Assembly (NCBI RefSeq): GCF_000002985.6 | Contig: NC_003279.8 | Location: 12,028,001 to 12,092,000 of the forward strand | Reading direction: 5' to 3' | Origin: Caenorhabditis elegans | Lineage: Eukaryota > Nematoda > Chromadorea > Rhabditida > Rhabditidae | Length of the DNA stretch: 64,000 nt | In this document: positions 22,801 to 32,837 of the stretch, in pieces | How positions within the stretch are numbered: the stretch's first letter is position 1 | Layout: the number at the start of each line of letters is the position of its first letter | The notes under the pieces: generated by a model | What the model saw: the letters and a program-made list of their open reading frames with translations, nothing else | What the model was told of the DNA's origin: nothing | Database searches by the model: none | Translations under genes and position numbers: made by a program

Positions 22801-25800
22801 AAAAATGGTTCATTCTCAAAAAATTTTTTAAAATCAATTTTCGGTAATTGTTATAACTTTTGCATTAACATCTACTCATTTTCGTTAATTCTATAGTTTT
22901 TTTTTGGGATTTTTTGAGTATTTTTTTCACAAATTTTTTATAATGTATACTTTATTATGACAAGAGTTCTGGAAAATTTGTTTTTTGGGGAAATCGTGTA
23001 AAAATAGCGAAAAATTCAATATTTTAGGCCAAAAATAAGAATCTTACACAGAAAAAATCGAAAAATTTTTGAATTTTTTAAAAATAAATTTTTTGGTGAA
23101 AAAAAATCGCATTTATATAGCAAAAAAAAACAGTAATTTTATAAAAAACTTTGGGATTTTTTGGAAAATTTGAATACGAAAAATTCAGTTTTTTGCTTAA
23201 AATTACGTTTTTCAAACGGTTTTTTAGTTTTTTAAAGTGAATTTTCGGTAATTTTGATAATTTTTGCATCAAAATTTACTCATTTTCGTTAATTTTACAG
23301 TTTTTTTTTGGATTTTTTTGGTAGTTCTGGAAAAAATTAAATTTTTTTGTGGGGAAATTGTGTTTTAATGCTAAATATATAACAATTTTGCACAGAAAAA
23401 AATTGTTGAATTTTTAATTTTTTAAATGAAAAAAATTTGTTCGCAATTTTAAATGAAAAAAAAAATTTCGCATTAATTTAGCACAGAAAAACCGTTTAAA
23501 TATCGTTTTTGCCTTAAAATTGAATTATTTTTGTTATTTCTACAGTTTTTCAGGATTTTTTGTTTTTTTTTCGCAATTTGTATAATAAACTGTTTTTTCA
23601 GAGATTTTGGGCAAATTGTGGTAGAAAAATTCTAATTTAAAAAAAAATTCAAACAAAAAACAGATAAAATTTAAAGAATATAGATTTTTTTGCTGCCAAA
23701 ATACCGTAAAAATCAGATTTTCCCATTTTTTTAAAAAATTATTTTTAAAAAAGTTTTAAAAATTTAGAATTTTCTCAAGTTTAAATTTTGAGAAAACAAT
23801 TTTTAGAAATTCTGATTTTCATACGGTATATTCCCAATTTTTTCCAATTTCTTTTTTTTTGCAAATTTCCAAACACTGACACAATACAGTCAAAAAATTT
23901 TAAAAAGGTAATTTTTATAATTTTTGCATTAAAATTTAATCATTTTCGTCAATTCTACAGTTTTTCGGGATTTTTTTGATTAAATTTATTTAAAGAACAT
24001 ATTTTTTTAAAGCTAAAATATCGTAAAAAACCGGAAATTAGCAATTTTTTTCAAAAATGATACATAAAATTAAAAAATTCTGATTTTTTGCAATATTAAA
24101 AAAACCTTTAAAAAAACCGTCCAAACAATTTTTTTCGCAATTTTTTTTTTGCAAAATTCCAAAATCCCAAACCTTATAAGCCGACACAATTTCCGTGGCA
24201 AAAACGTCGGCGCGGCGGTCTTCTTGACTCAAATAATTCATATTCACAAATCGTACAGCCGCATTACCATGATAACCACCAAAATATACACTTCCGAACC
24301 GTCCGTCTCCAATTTTAGTCATAACATCAACGTCGGTAAGCTTAATTGTAACATCTTCCCATGTCATAAGTACAGTTTCTTCATCCATTTCTTCATTTAT
24401 TTCTGAATTAAATGTTGTCACGTCGTCCAGTGTTGATGTTGTCATTGAGATCAATTTTCTTGTTTTATGTACATTTTCTGCAAAAAACAATGCATTTTTC
24501 CATAAAAATACTACTTTTTCCGGCTTTTTCGGACCAAAAATTAACAAAAAATTAAAAAATTTGAAAAACTAAATAAAATCAATTTTTTGTCACAAAAATT
24601 TTCTTTAAAAAAATTCTTCTAAAAAAATTCTTCTAAAAAGAAGAAAAATAGCCAAAAATTGAAGCTAATTTTCAAAAAAAAAAAACGGGTTTTTTTCTTT
24701 CAAAACTTTGTTTTTCGATTTTTCTTAAAAAACAAAAAAAATTCCGTTAGGTTTTTTTTAATAGCTTCAATGCCTATTTTTCTTCTTTCTAGAAAAAATT
24801 TAAAAAATAATTATTTAAAATTTTTTAATTCTCATTTTCCAGAAGCAGCAACATTTTCGGGATTTTCAATTTTTTCGGAAAAGTTTCAACTATTTTAATA
24901 ATTTCTGATTGTTTATCAATTGTTTTAAAATAATTGTCATATTTTTATTATTAAAATCTACAAATTCTTTGATAATTAATTTTAAAAGATTTTTTGAAAT
25001 TTTCGATTCTATCTGAAAAAAATCAATTTCAGATTTTTTTTTCTGACAGAAAATCTGGAAAACCTGATTTTTTGGAAAAAAAATTAGTCGAAAATTCACA
25101 TTTGTCAAATAAAACAATTTTTAAACTTAAAAAAAACTTTTTCTGTTTTTTTGGAAAATTTGTAAATTGTTTTTTCTAGTTTTTCAAACGATTTTTTGGA
25201 AGTAAAATTCAAAAAATATCTGTTTTTTACGGATTCATTTTTTTTTTAAATTGAAAATTCCGATTTTATCTGACAAATATCAAAAATCGTTGTTTTTTAC
25301 TTTTTTTTAAATATATTTTTTAGAAAATTTTTTTTCGTTATAAGAAAAATCGAAATATTCGACTTTTTGAATTTTTCGACTCAATTTGAAAAATATCGAA
25401 AAAAAACTAAAAACGTTTTTTTTTCGATTCGGATTGAAAAATTCCATTTTCAATTTTTTTTGTAAATTTTCGATTTAATCTGAAAATATCGAAAACTCGA
25501 AGAAAAATATTAAATTGAATTTTTTCAGCGAAAATTGGAAAAGTCGAAAAACTTCGATGTTTTTTTTGATTTTCCGTTGAAAAATTCGATAATTTTGCAA
25601 ATTTCATCAGTTTTATCAGAAAAAAAAACCGATTTTGCAAATATTTTCTCTATTTTTTAAAAATTTAGTTTTATTCCATTTTTCCAGCATACTTTCAACA
25701 CCAGCTGGAGACATTGTTGTAGACGTTGAGCACGTGGGCGACGTGGTTAAAGATTTGCTGATGCTCGCCGTCGTCGGCTTTTCCCATTGTTTTTTATTAC

Positions 25801-28433
25801 TTTGAATAACTGCATTTTCGAGTATTCCACCCATATATTGTGTCGTTATTTTACAGTCATTTTTCACACGATCCAGGCATCCTTTGTGAACACGGATTCT
25901 GCAACAAAAAAATTGTTTTGAAGGATTTTTTTTGACATTTTTTTCAAAAAAAAAAAGCAAGAAATTCGCCTTAAAACCTCGAGAAATTAATGAAATTTTG
26001 TAAAATTTCACCTAAGATAGGACGAAAAATATTGAAATTGATGTTTTTGAGAAAGTTTAAAAAGTTAACATTTTCCTGGAAAACTGCACAATATTTACCA
26101 TTTTTTGGCTAAGAAATGCTAGAATTTCAGGGTTTTTTTGCAATTTTCTAGTGAAACTTCACTAAATTTTAATTTTTTAGTTTTTTCCAGGGAAATGTTT
26201 CATTTTTCGAAAAACATTTTTTTTGCTATGTTAGGTGAAATTTAATTCAGATTTTCTGTCAGAAAAAAAAATCTGAAATTATGTGCATTTCGAGAAAATT
26301 TCTGGGCTTTTTCCGAAATTTTTTCAGCTTTTTGCTGATTTGCAGATAATTTTTCCCAAAAAAATTAAGGATTTCTATTCTTTTTTGGCAGAAAAATCTG
26401 AAATCTTCCAATTCTCTAATTTCAGCTTTTTGCAAACTTTCAGGATTTTCGTTCGGAAAAAAGCTCGATTGTTCGGTAGAAAAATCTGAAATTCTCTACA
26501 TTTTTCAATTTTAGAGTGAAATTTTACAAAAATCGAGAGAAAATGCTAGGTTTTTCATTTTTTTTGCAATTTCGACGGAGATTTCACTAGAATTACGCCG
26601 ATTTTCAGGTAATTTTTTGACTGAAAAAATCCGAAAATTCAATTTTTTTTTGTTGCTGAAATTCTGTATTTTTACAGGAAAATTTCCAGTTTTTAGCCAA
26701 TTTTCCGGTATTTTTTGGCCCAAAAAATCAGTAATTTCCTCAGCAAACTCACCCACAAACATTACACGCGTAGACATCGTCCAAATGCTGTTTCCGTACA
26801 AAATCGAATATAAATATGTGCTCACAAACGTCACATTGCCGAAATTTTGACTTGCTCGGCACCATTTTATGATAAATCGATATTCTCGGTGGCGCAGAAG
26901 CCGGTGGCGGTGGTTCTGATGACGTAGACGGAAGTACAGATGATGATGACGTGGCAGTAGGCGGTGGTGCATTGATAGGGTTAGATGACGTCACTGATGA
27001 TGACGTCGTCGTTTTGGATGTTGTTCGTGATGATTGAGAAATACTAAAGTGAGAATTGGATTTAGATGACGTCATCTTTTTGTTCGGTGGGGATTGTGAT
27101 TGGGAAAAGGGAAATTTCATCGATTTTTCGATCTTTTTTGGATGATTTCTATCAAATCAGACCAAAAATTGGAGAGAAAAAGATAAAAAGAGAAAAACGG
27201 GGGACGTCTTCCTCTCACTGTTTTTGTCATTATCACAGGGAGAGAGATTGTTTATAGAGAGAGAGAGAGAGAGAGTGTAGTAGAGAAATAGAGATAAGAA
27301 ACTTGGACAGAAACCCCTCTATTACACGTGGTGTCAGGCTGTCCCATTACGGTTTGATCTACAAAAAATGCGGAAATTTTTCACGCCGAAATGAGACACT
27401 CTGACACCACGTGCTATTAGGGGGGGGGGGGGGGTGATTTTTGAATTTTTCTCATAAAAATTGGAAAAACTAGGAAATTTCCTCCGAAAATGAGTCAATA
27501 AAAAAAATATTATAGGGATGGGCGGCAAATTGTCGGTTTGCCGGAAATTTTCGGAAAATTGACGGAATGCCGATTTGCCGGAAATCTTCAATTCCGACAA
27601 TATGCCGGTTTGCTGGAAATTTTCATTTTCGGAAAATTACCGGTTTGCCGGAAATGTTCCTTTTCGGAAAATTGACGGCTTGCCGATTTGCCGGAAATTT
27701 TGAATTCCGGCAATTTGTCGAATTGCCGGAAATTTCCAATTCCGGCACCTTGCCGGTTTGCCGGAAATTCTCGATTCCGGCGATTTGCCGATTTTCCGGA
27801 AATTTTTCATTTTTGGAAAATTGAGGCTTGCCGATTTCCCGGAATTTTTCAATTCCAGCAATTTGCCGAAAAGTTTAAATTCGAGCAATTTATCGTTTTG
27901 CCGGAAATTTCAATTTCGGTAATTTGCCGATTTGCCGAAAATGTTCAATTCCGGCATTTTACCGGTTAGCCGAAGAATTTAAATTCGGTCAATTTGCCGA
28001 TTTGCCGGAAAAATCGTTTGCCGCCCAACCTTGATCTATCAACCTGGCGCGAAACTACAGTACTCTTTAAAGGCGTAGACACACTTTCAGCGCTTAGCGG
28101 AAATTTGTCGTGGCGAGACCCGATACCGTAGTTTTCGCGCCTGGGTAAATAATAGACTAAAAATCTCAGATTTTTTTTTCGTCATTTTTAAAATTTCAGA
28201 AAGTAAATTCCAAACCCTACTTTATGGAAATTTCCGGAACTTTTTACTCGAAAATCCCAAAAATTTTCAAGGAATCCCATTTTTTAATGGTAAAATGGAA
28301 CTGAAAATCTCAGATTTCCAGTCATTTTCAGCCTGAATACACAAGAGGATGAAGCTTCTAGAAAGTGGCGAAAAACTAACCCAAACACGGAATTCGGCCG
28401 ACAAAAGACGCAGTTGACCATCTCGATCCACAT
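19885..28433 (-). CDS. ksr-2: KSR-2, kinase suppressor of Ras (pseudokinase scaffold)
   Basis: Six exons close in phase to 570 aa: 28433-28381, 27148-26753, 25898-25693, 24477-24173, 22505-22045 and 20176-19885. An atypical C1 domain (about residues 128-185) has His/Cys spacing split over exons 2-3 (CDVC, CNVC, HKGC). The kinase domain runs about 262-545. The glycine loop is GDGRFGSV. The VAIK lysine is Arg (AAVRF, R294), HRDLRTKN is kept at 392-399, and DFG is DFA (412-414). Arg for the ATP-binding lysine is the hallmark of KSR proteins, which scaffold RAF-MEK-ERK downstream of LET-60 Ras. The last exon holds TIFFELLL and the RPSFQQI box. The first exon (MWIEMVNCVFCRPNSVFG) is joined on phase and splice consensus only, so a shorter start at 27120 (MKFPFSQ) remains possible. 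Introns are repeat-laden. Confidence 0.87.
20475..21425. repeat. CGATTTACGCAGCTC / CTCGTGTACTCCTCG repeat copies in last ksr-2 intron
   Basis: Copies at 20477-20515 (forward), 20835-20876 (reverse) and 21377-21420 (forward) of TCGATTTACGCAGCTC...GTGTACTCCTCGTGGAGAAGAG. More copies occur at 29660-29725, 30895-30945, 31105-31135 and 34264-34303. The forward and reverse copies within 900 bases can fold together. Confidence 0.7.
20960..21960. repeat. duplicated CTACCGTACCCCCGAGAATTTCG block
   Basis: A roughly 330-base block (GATCGAAAATTCCCAGCTACC ... CTTGACATTGACTTATTTTTG) at about 20980-21310 is repeated at about 21650-21965 with small changes. Each copy is internally inverted (GTCTCGCCACGATCG against CGATCGTGGCGAGACC). 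Open frames of about 90 codons on both strands come from these copies. Confidence 0.7.
22600..24120. other. ksr-2 intron, A/T-rich, no gene
   Basis: The intron between the N-lobe exon (ending 24173) and the C-lobe exon (starting 22505). Phrases like TTTGCATTAAAATTTACTCATTTTCG and TGTGGGGAAATTGTG recur several times, indicating local duplication. No coding exon is seen. Confidence 0.5.
24480..25690. other. ksr-2 intron, A/T-rich, no gene
   Basis: Homopolymer-rich sequence with recurrent TTTTTGGAAAATT and GAAAAATTCG phrases. Frames are biased to Phe/Lys/Asn/Ile without splice structure. Confidence 0.45.
27328..27415. mobile_element. MITE-like palindromic repeat, short deleted copy
   Basis: GTGGTGTCAGGCTGTCCCATTACGG at the left is mirrored by GAGACACTCTGACACCACGTG at the right, with most of the centre missing. 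Same family as 2493, 29455, 43639 and 59103. Confidence 0.7.
27421..27434 (+). repeat. G14 homopolymer
   Basis: Fourteen consecutive G, directly next to the deleted MITE copy and inside the 5' ksr-2 intron. It is C-rich in the transcript. Confidence 0.95.
27528..28025 (+). repeat. TTTGCCGGAAATTTTCAATTCCGGC minisatellite in ksr-2 5' intron
   Basis: About 500 bases of roughly 40-base units, GATTTGCCGGAAATTT(T)CAATTCCGGCAATTTGCCG, with point changes and unit-length variation. It lies inside intron 1 of the ksr-2 model. Confidence 0.85.
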
Positions 28434-28751
28434 ATTTGCCAAATTAATTTCAATCGAAATTACAGTGTTTTTCTTGTTCCTGTTCCTGTTTCTATTTCTA
28501 GAATAGAAACAAAAAAACAGTTTTTCAAATACCACCCGTTGATCTACCAAATAACAAGACGACAACTGGTTCAGGTGGAGAGACAGAGAGAGACTAGGTA
28601 GGCAGGAGAGACGCAGACGATAGATCAAAATCGGATTTCGGATTTGTGTGTGTGTCTCGGAATTTATTCAGGCCTAATTTTATGAGAAAAAATAAAGCGG
28701 GGCGCTTAAAAGTGCAGATTTGTCAAATTTTCGAGGAATTGAGCTCAAGTG

Positions 28752-29145
28752 GACAATTTGCCGAAATTAGGCAAATCGGCAAACCGGCAAGTTGCCGTAA
28801 TTGAGAATTTCCGGCAAATCGAAAAACCGGCAAATTGCCGGAGTTGACAATTTCCGGCTAATTGGCAAACCGACGAACTGCCGTAACTGCAAATTTCCGG
28901 CAAATCGGCAATTCGCCGTAACTGAAAATTTCGGGCAAATCGGCAAACCGGAAAATTGCAGTAACTGAAAATTTCCGGCAAATCGGCAAATTGCCGTAAT
29001 TGAAAATTTCCGGCAAACCGGCAAGATGCCGTAATTGAGAAATTCCGGCAAATCGGCAAACTGGAAAACTGCCGTAATTGTAAATTTCCGGCAAATCGGC
29101 AATTTGCCGTAATTAAAAATTTCCGGCAAATCGGCAATTTGCTTT
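28752..29145 (-). repeat. same minisatellite family, opposite orientation
   Basis: About 390 bases of GGCAAATCGGCAAA...CCGTAATTGAAAATTTCCGGC units, inverted relative to the array at 27528-28025. The two arrays flank the first ksr-2 exon and could pair with each other. Confidence 0.85.
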
Positions 29146-29454
29146 CAGAAACCACCACAAAATCTTTACTGAAACTCATCCAATTGTCCCCATAATGCTA
29201 AATATGTACGTGCCCCCTGCTGTGAAATCTACCAGATTCGGAATACTAATGACGCTATTTTTGTGTGTTCCTCCCCAGCGGGACATCTATGACTGAAAAT
29301 AATCGAAAAACTTCAAGTACTACAACACTTGATTCCCGGCGGTTTTCCGTATCCAAGAGCAACAAAACTGAGCTCCGAGAGGGTGAGCAGAGCAGGTGAA
29401 GAAGCCGAGCACAAATATTTATAAGAGAAACAAAATAAAAAATTCGACGAGTTG

Positions 29455-29633
29455 GTGGTGCCAGAGTGTCTCATTTCGGCTTGATCTACGTTGATCTACA
29501 AAAAATGCGGGAATTTAGAAGCAGACTTCTCAACTAATTTAGCATGGTTAAGAACGTGCTGACGTCACACTTTTTTGGGCAAAAAATTCCCGCATTTGTA
29601 GATCAAACCGTAATGGGACAACCTGGCACTTTC
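29455..29633. mobile_element. MITE-like palindromic repeat, full-length copy
   Basis: TGGTGCCAGAGTGTCTCATT ... GCATGGTTAAGAACGTGCTGACGTCACAC ... TAATGGGACAACCTGGCAC. Intact palindromic layout of about 180 bases. Confidence 0.75.
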
Positions 29634-29654
29634 ACACTGTGAAACCTCTGCCAC

Positions 29655-29727
29655 GGCCATGTGTCGATTCACGCAGTTCTCTCGTGTACTCCTCGAGAAG
29701 TACACGAGCTGCGTAAATCGACATTGA
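29655..29727. repeat. hairpin of two CTCGTGTACTCCTCG repeat halves
   Basis: GTGTCGATTCACGCAGTTCTCTCG...TACTCCTCGAGAAGTACACGAG...CTGCGTAAATCGACA: a head-to-head pair forming a perfect-looking hairpin, with a CTCGAG centre. Confidence 0.75.
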
Positions 29728-29935
29728 AAGATTTCGGTGAGAAATCTGTTGGATTTTATTCATTTTCCATACAGTTTTATGCGAATTCCACAAATTTTTG
29801 GAAAGCTACTGTAGTTTTGGAATTAATGAAAAAAATCTCCAGCAAATCCATTTTCGCGTTGAAAATTGTCTATTTCAAACGAGATGCCGAAGATTCATGT
29901 CCCGTAAGGATTACGGTAGGTTTGCCAAAATCCGT

Positions 29936-30095
29936 ACATGGTGTCAGGCTATCCCAATACAGCTTGATCTACAAAAATGCGGGAATTTTTTCGCAGAACA
30001 AATGTGACGTCAGCACACTCTTAACCATGCAAAAACAGTTGAGAGGTCTGCGTCTCACCTCCCGCATTTTTCGAAGATCAAAGCGAAATCGGGTG
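29936..30095. mobile_element. MITE-like palindromic repeat, diverged copy
   Basis: ATGGTGTCAGGCTATCCCAA ... GACGTCAGCACACTCTTAACC ... CGCATTTTTCGAAGATCAAAG. The right end is eroded. Confidence 0.6.
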
Positions 30096-31639
30096 AATCC
30101 GTCAAACGGAGCGGCTCTGGACCGTCTCAATTTGCTGAGTGTGGCCGAATTTTCTCTTCGTCACGGCCACCAGAGGACTTTCAGGACAACTTCTAAGAGC
30201 TCTAAGCCAAGTTAAAACCTACTTTTCATATCTTCCCCGCCTTCGATTCACAATCGCGTACCACAATCGTCTCCAAAGGGTACTAATGAGCAAATAGCAT
30301 GAGCAGCACATTTAAGCACATGCAATTTGATGTTCTTGAATGAAGCGAACCTATGCTTGTTGTGCTGTGTAGCTGACTGAGCCTTAGAGCACAAAAATGT
30401 GTGCGTGTGTCTGCTGCTCTCGTCGTTTTCAGCAAAAAAGGCGTGCTCAGCTAGCTAGGCTCAAAATGGGTGGGCTCCGGGAGCCTTCAACCATTTGATG
30501 AAATGAGCGAGGAAAAATTGAGACCCCGAGTGTAGATGTGAACGGCGAAGGAGGCAAAATTTAATCGAACACTCTATTTTTTCCTTTTTCTTTTTCGTCT
30601 TCCAAGGCGAACGGAGCCATTGAATATTCCAAAATGGCTCTAGGAGCTCATGTGAGCCAGCACAAAGTCGTAAATTAACCTCGAGAAGCTTGAAAATGGA
30701 CATTTTCCAGAAAACTAGCGGGAAAGCAGAACTGTGATTGCATTTTCCAGAAAAGACAAATCTCGTGAGATTCTTTATTCTTGAAAATTAGAAAATTAAA
30801 CCGATCTCACAGATTTCTATGCTTCCCTCATAAATTGAAATGGAAGAGTTTTGGCCGAACTAGGCCATGTTGGCTCGGTAGATTTACGGCGCGTTGCGGC
30901 TCGATTCTAGTTGTAAAACTAAATGTATTTGTCAGTGAGGAGTACACGACACTTTCCCACGCGTTGTCCGGCAGACAGGATTGTCAATGGAGCGCGAAAA
31001 ATTCAATGAGGAAGGCCAGAACCCCGGCTGGCTGAAAACTACGGAACAACGAAATTCTCCAAAATATGAGAAAAAGCCAACTCGACGGCCGGAAAACCTC
31101 TGTGTAGATTTACGCAGCTTTTGTGTACTCCTCGAGGAAAACTCGCTCGAAAATCCATAAATCTTTTTGCCTGTTGTGCATATTATTTTCACGACTGAAA
31201 ATCGTAATAAATTAAAATTAAATCGGCCGCTGAGCAGCAGTAAAAAACGTAAAACTCGTTGGGAAAAAAATGCGGAAAAGCCGGGGAAAAATTGGAGAGA
31301 AGAACTGATGAAGTGGAACGACGACAGCTATACGAGGAAAAGGCGATAATTGCTTTTTTTGGGGGGTTTTTCGGATGAAATTTGCGATTTTTAGAGCAAA
31401 AACCAAGTTTTGCAAGCTTTTCAGGTTAAAAATTGAGTTTTCTTCATTTTCGCAATTGTTTTATTCAAAAATCGCGGAATTTTCGAATTTTTTTTCGCGA
31501 AAAAAGCACATTTTCCACGGGAAATGTGCCAAAAAACGCGGCGAAAACGCGAAAATTGACAATTTTTTTGGGGAAAAGGCCATTTTCACATCGAAAACTC
31601 TCGAATTTTCAGCCAAAAAAAAAACTCTGCCTAACCTTC

Positions 31640-31790
31640 CACTCGTTGAAGATCTCCGCCACGATGAGAACGATGACGTCGTCAGCACGCTGTATCTGAA
31701 AAATCCGCTGAAAATCGGTGTTAAATTGCCTGAAAATGTGTGCCTGCTCGGCCTACCGCTTTTTCTTCTTTTCATCGCTCATCTGACGAA
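31640..31790 (-). other. possible coding exon(s), unassigned
   Basis: A good acceptor (TTTTTTTGCAG at about 31801) is followed by an ATG at 31775 reading MSDEKKKKR and then a GT (CG|GTAGGC). A 62-base stretch with three nested TTTTCAG sites leads to 31690-31636, which ends at an AAG|GTTAGG donor. The last block read as IQRADDVIVLIVAEIFNEWK uses highly preferred worm codons. However, it is in frame with MSDEKKKKR only through a TAG, and splicing at the consensus sites shifts to a Ser-rich frame. It may be the 5' end of a small gene or a decayed fragment. No partner exon was found. Confidence 0.3.
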
Positions 31791-32837
31791 GGTTCTCCCT
31801 GCAAAAAAAGATATATTTAAAAATTAAATTTGAAAATCGTGAAATTTAGGTGTTGCGGGGGCGTGGCGACGTTTGCAAACTTGCGGCGCGGTTTTTTTTT
31901 GATTTTTCAGCGATTATTTTAGAAAAAATTCACTTTTTTCTGCATTTTTTTGTAAAAAAATTGAAGATTTTGAGTGAAAAAGGCATTTATTTTTTGGTTG
32001 AGGCTCGAAAATTTTACATTAATTTTTTTTTTCTGACAAAAACTGGATAAAAGTATTAATTTTTTGTAAAAATCCAAAAATATTTTATATTTTCCAAATC
32101 CTGAAAATCCCAAAAAAAACCACGCCGCAGGCTTGCAAACGACGCTCCGCCCTTTTTTCCCTGCCGCATTGCAAAATTCTCCGAGCTTTTTGTAGAAAAC
32201 TGCGAAAAAAAAGATCTGAAACAGAGAAATCAAATTTGGGCAAACTTCCGAAAGAAAGAGTAAAAATTTTGAACGAAATTTTTTTTTATTTTATTTTAAA
32301 ATTGTGTGTGCGTCCAATTTTCACAGCAAAAGGTGAAAATTTCGAGACACAGAAAAAAAAAACGGAATAAAACGGTTTCAAATGGAGAGAGAGGGAGAGG
32401 GTGAAGGGAATAGAGAAACAGAGAGAGAGAGAGATACGTTAAAAACCATTTTTTGCAAAGCTCAATATCAAAATCTCTATTACAATTAATGAGAAAATAC
32501 AACTTTTCAGAATGGTTTTTGTCACTTTTTGAGGTCGTGAGAGATTAACGGGTTGGGTTGAGGAGAGAGAGGGAGTGGAAAAATTTTTTAAAAAATTCGA
32601 AAAAGAAATGAGGGTAATATGTATATAAATTATAGAATTTCGATTTTTCGCACCACTTTCTAAAGTCGAACGATTTTTGAGATCAAAACCATTCGAAAAA
32701 CGAAACAAAAAAATTTAGAAAAATAATGCAAAATGCAAAATTTTTGGTTGAAAAAGTTTAAAATTTTTTAAAAAATGGGGGGAGTGAAAAATAATTTAAA
32801 AAACAAAGAAAAAGTGAGTTTCTGCCGGGGGTGCAAT

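Larger units (their letters stand above)
28434..32837. other. repeat-rich intergenic region between ksr-2 and hrp-2
   Basis: About 4.4 kb holding one minisatellite array, two MITE copies, several CTCGTGTACTCCTCG repeat copies, a pyrimidine-rich tract at 32380-32430 and A/T simple sequence. The only coding-like segment is at about 31640-31790 (listed separately). Upstream control DNA of ksr-2 probably lies in the left part. Confidence 0.5.
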
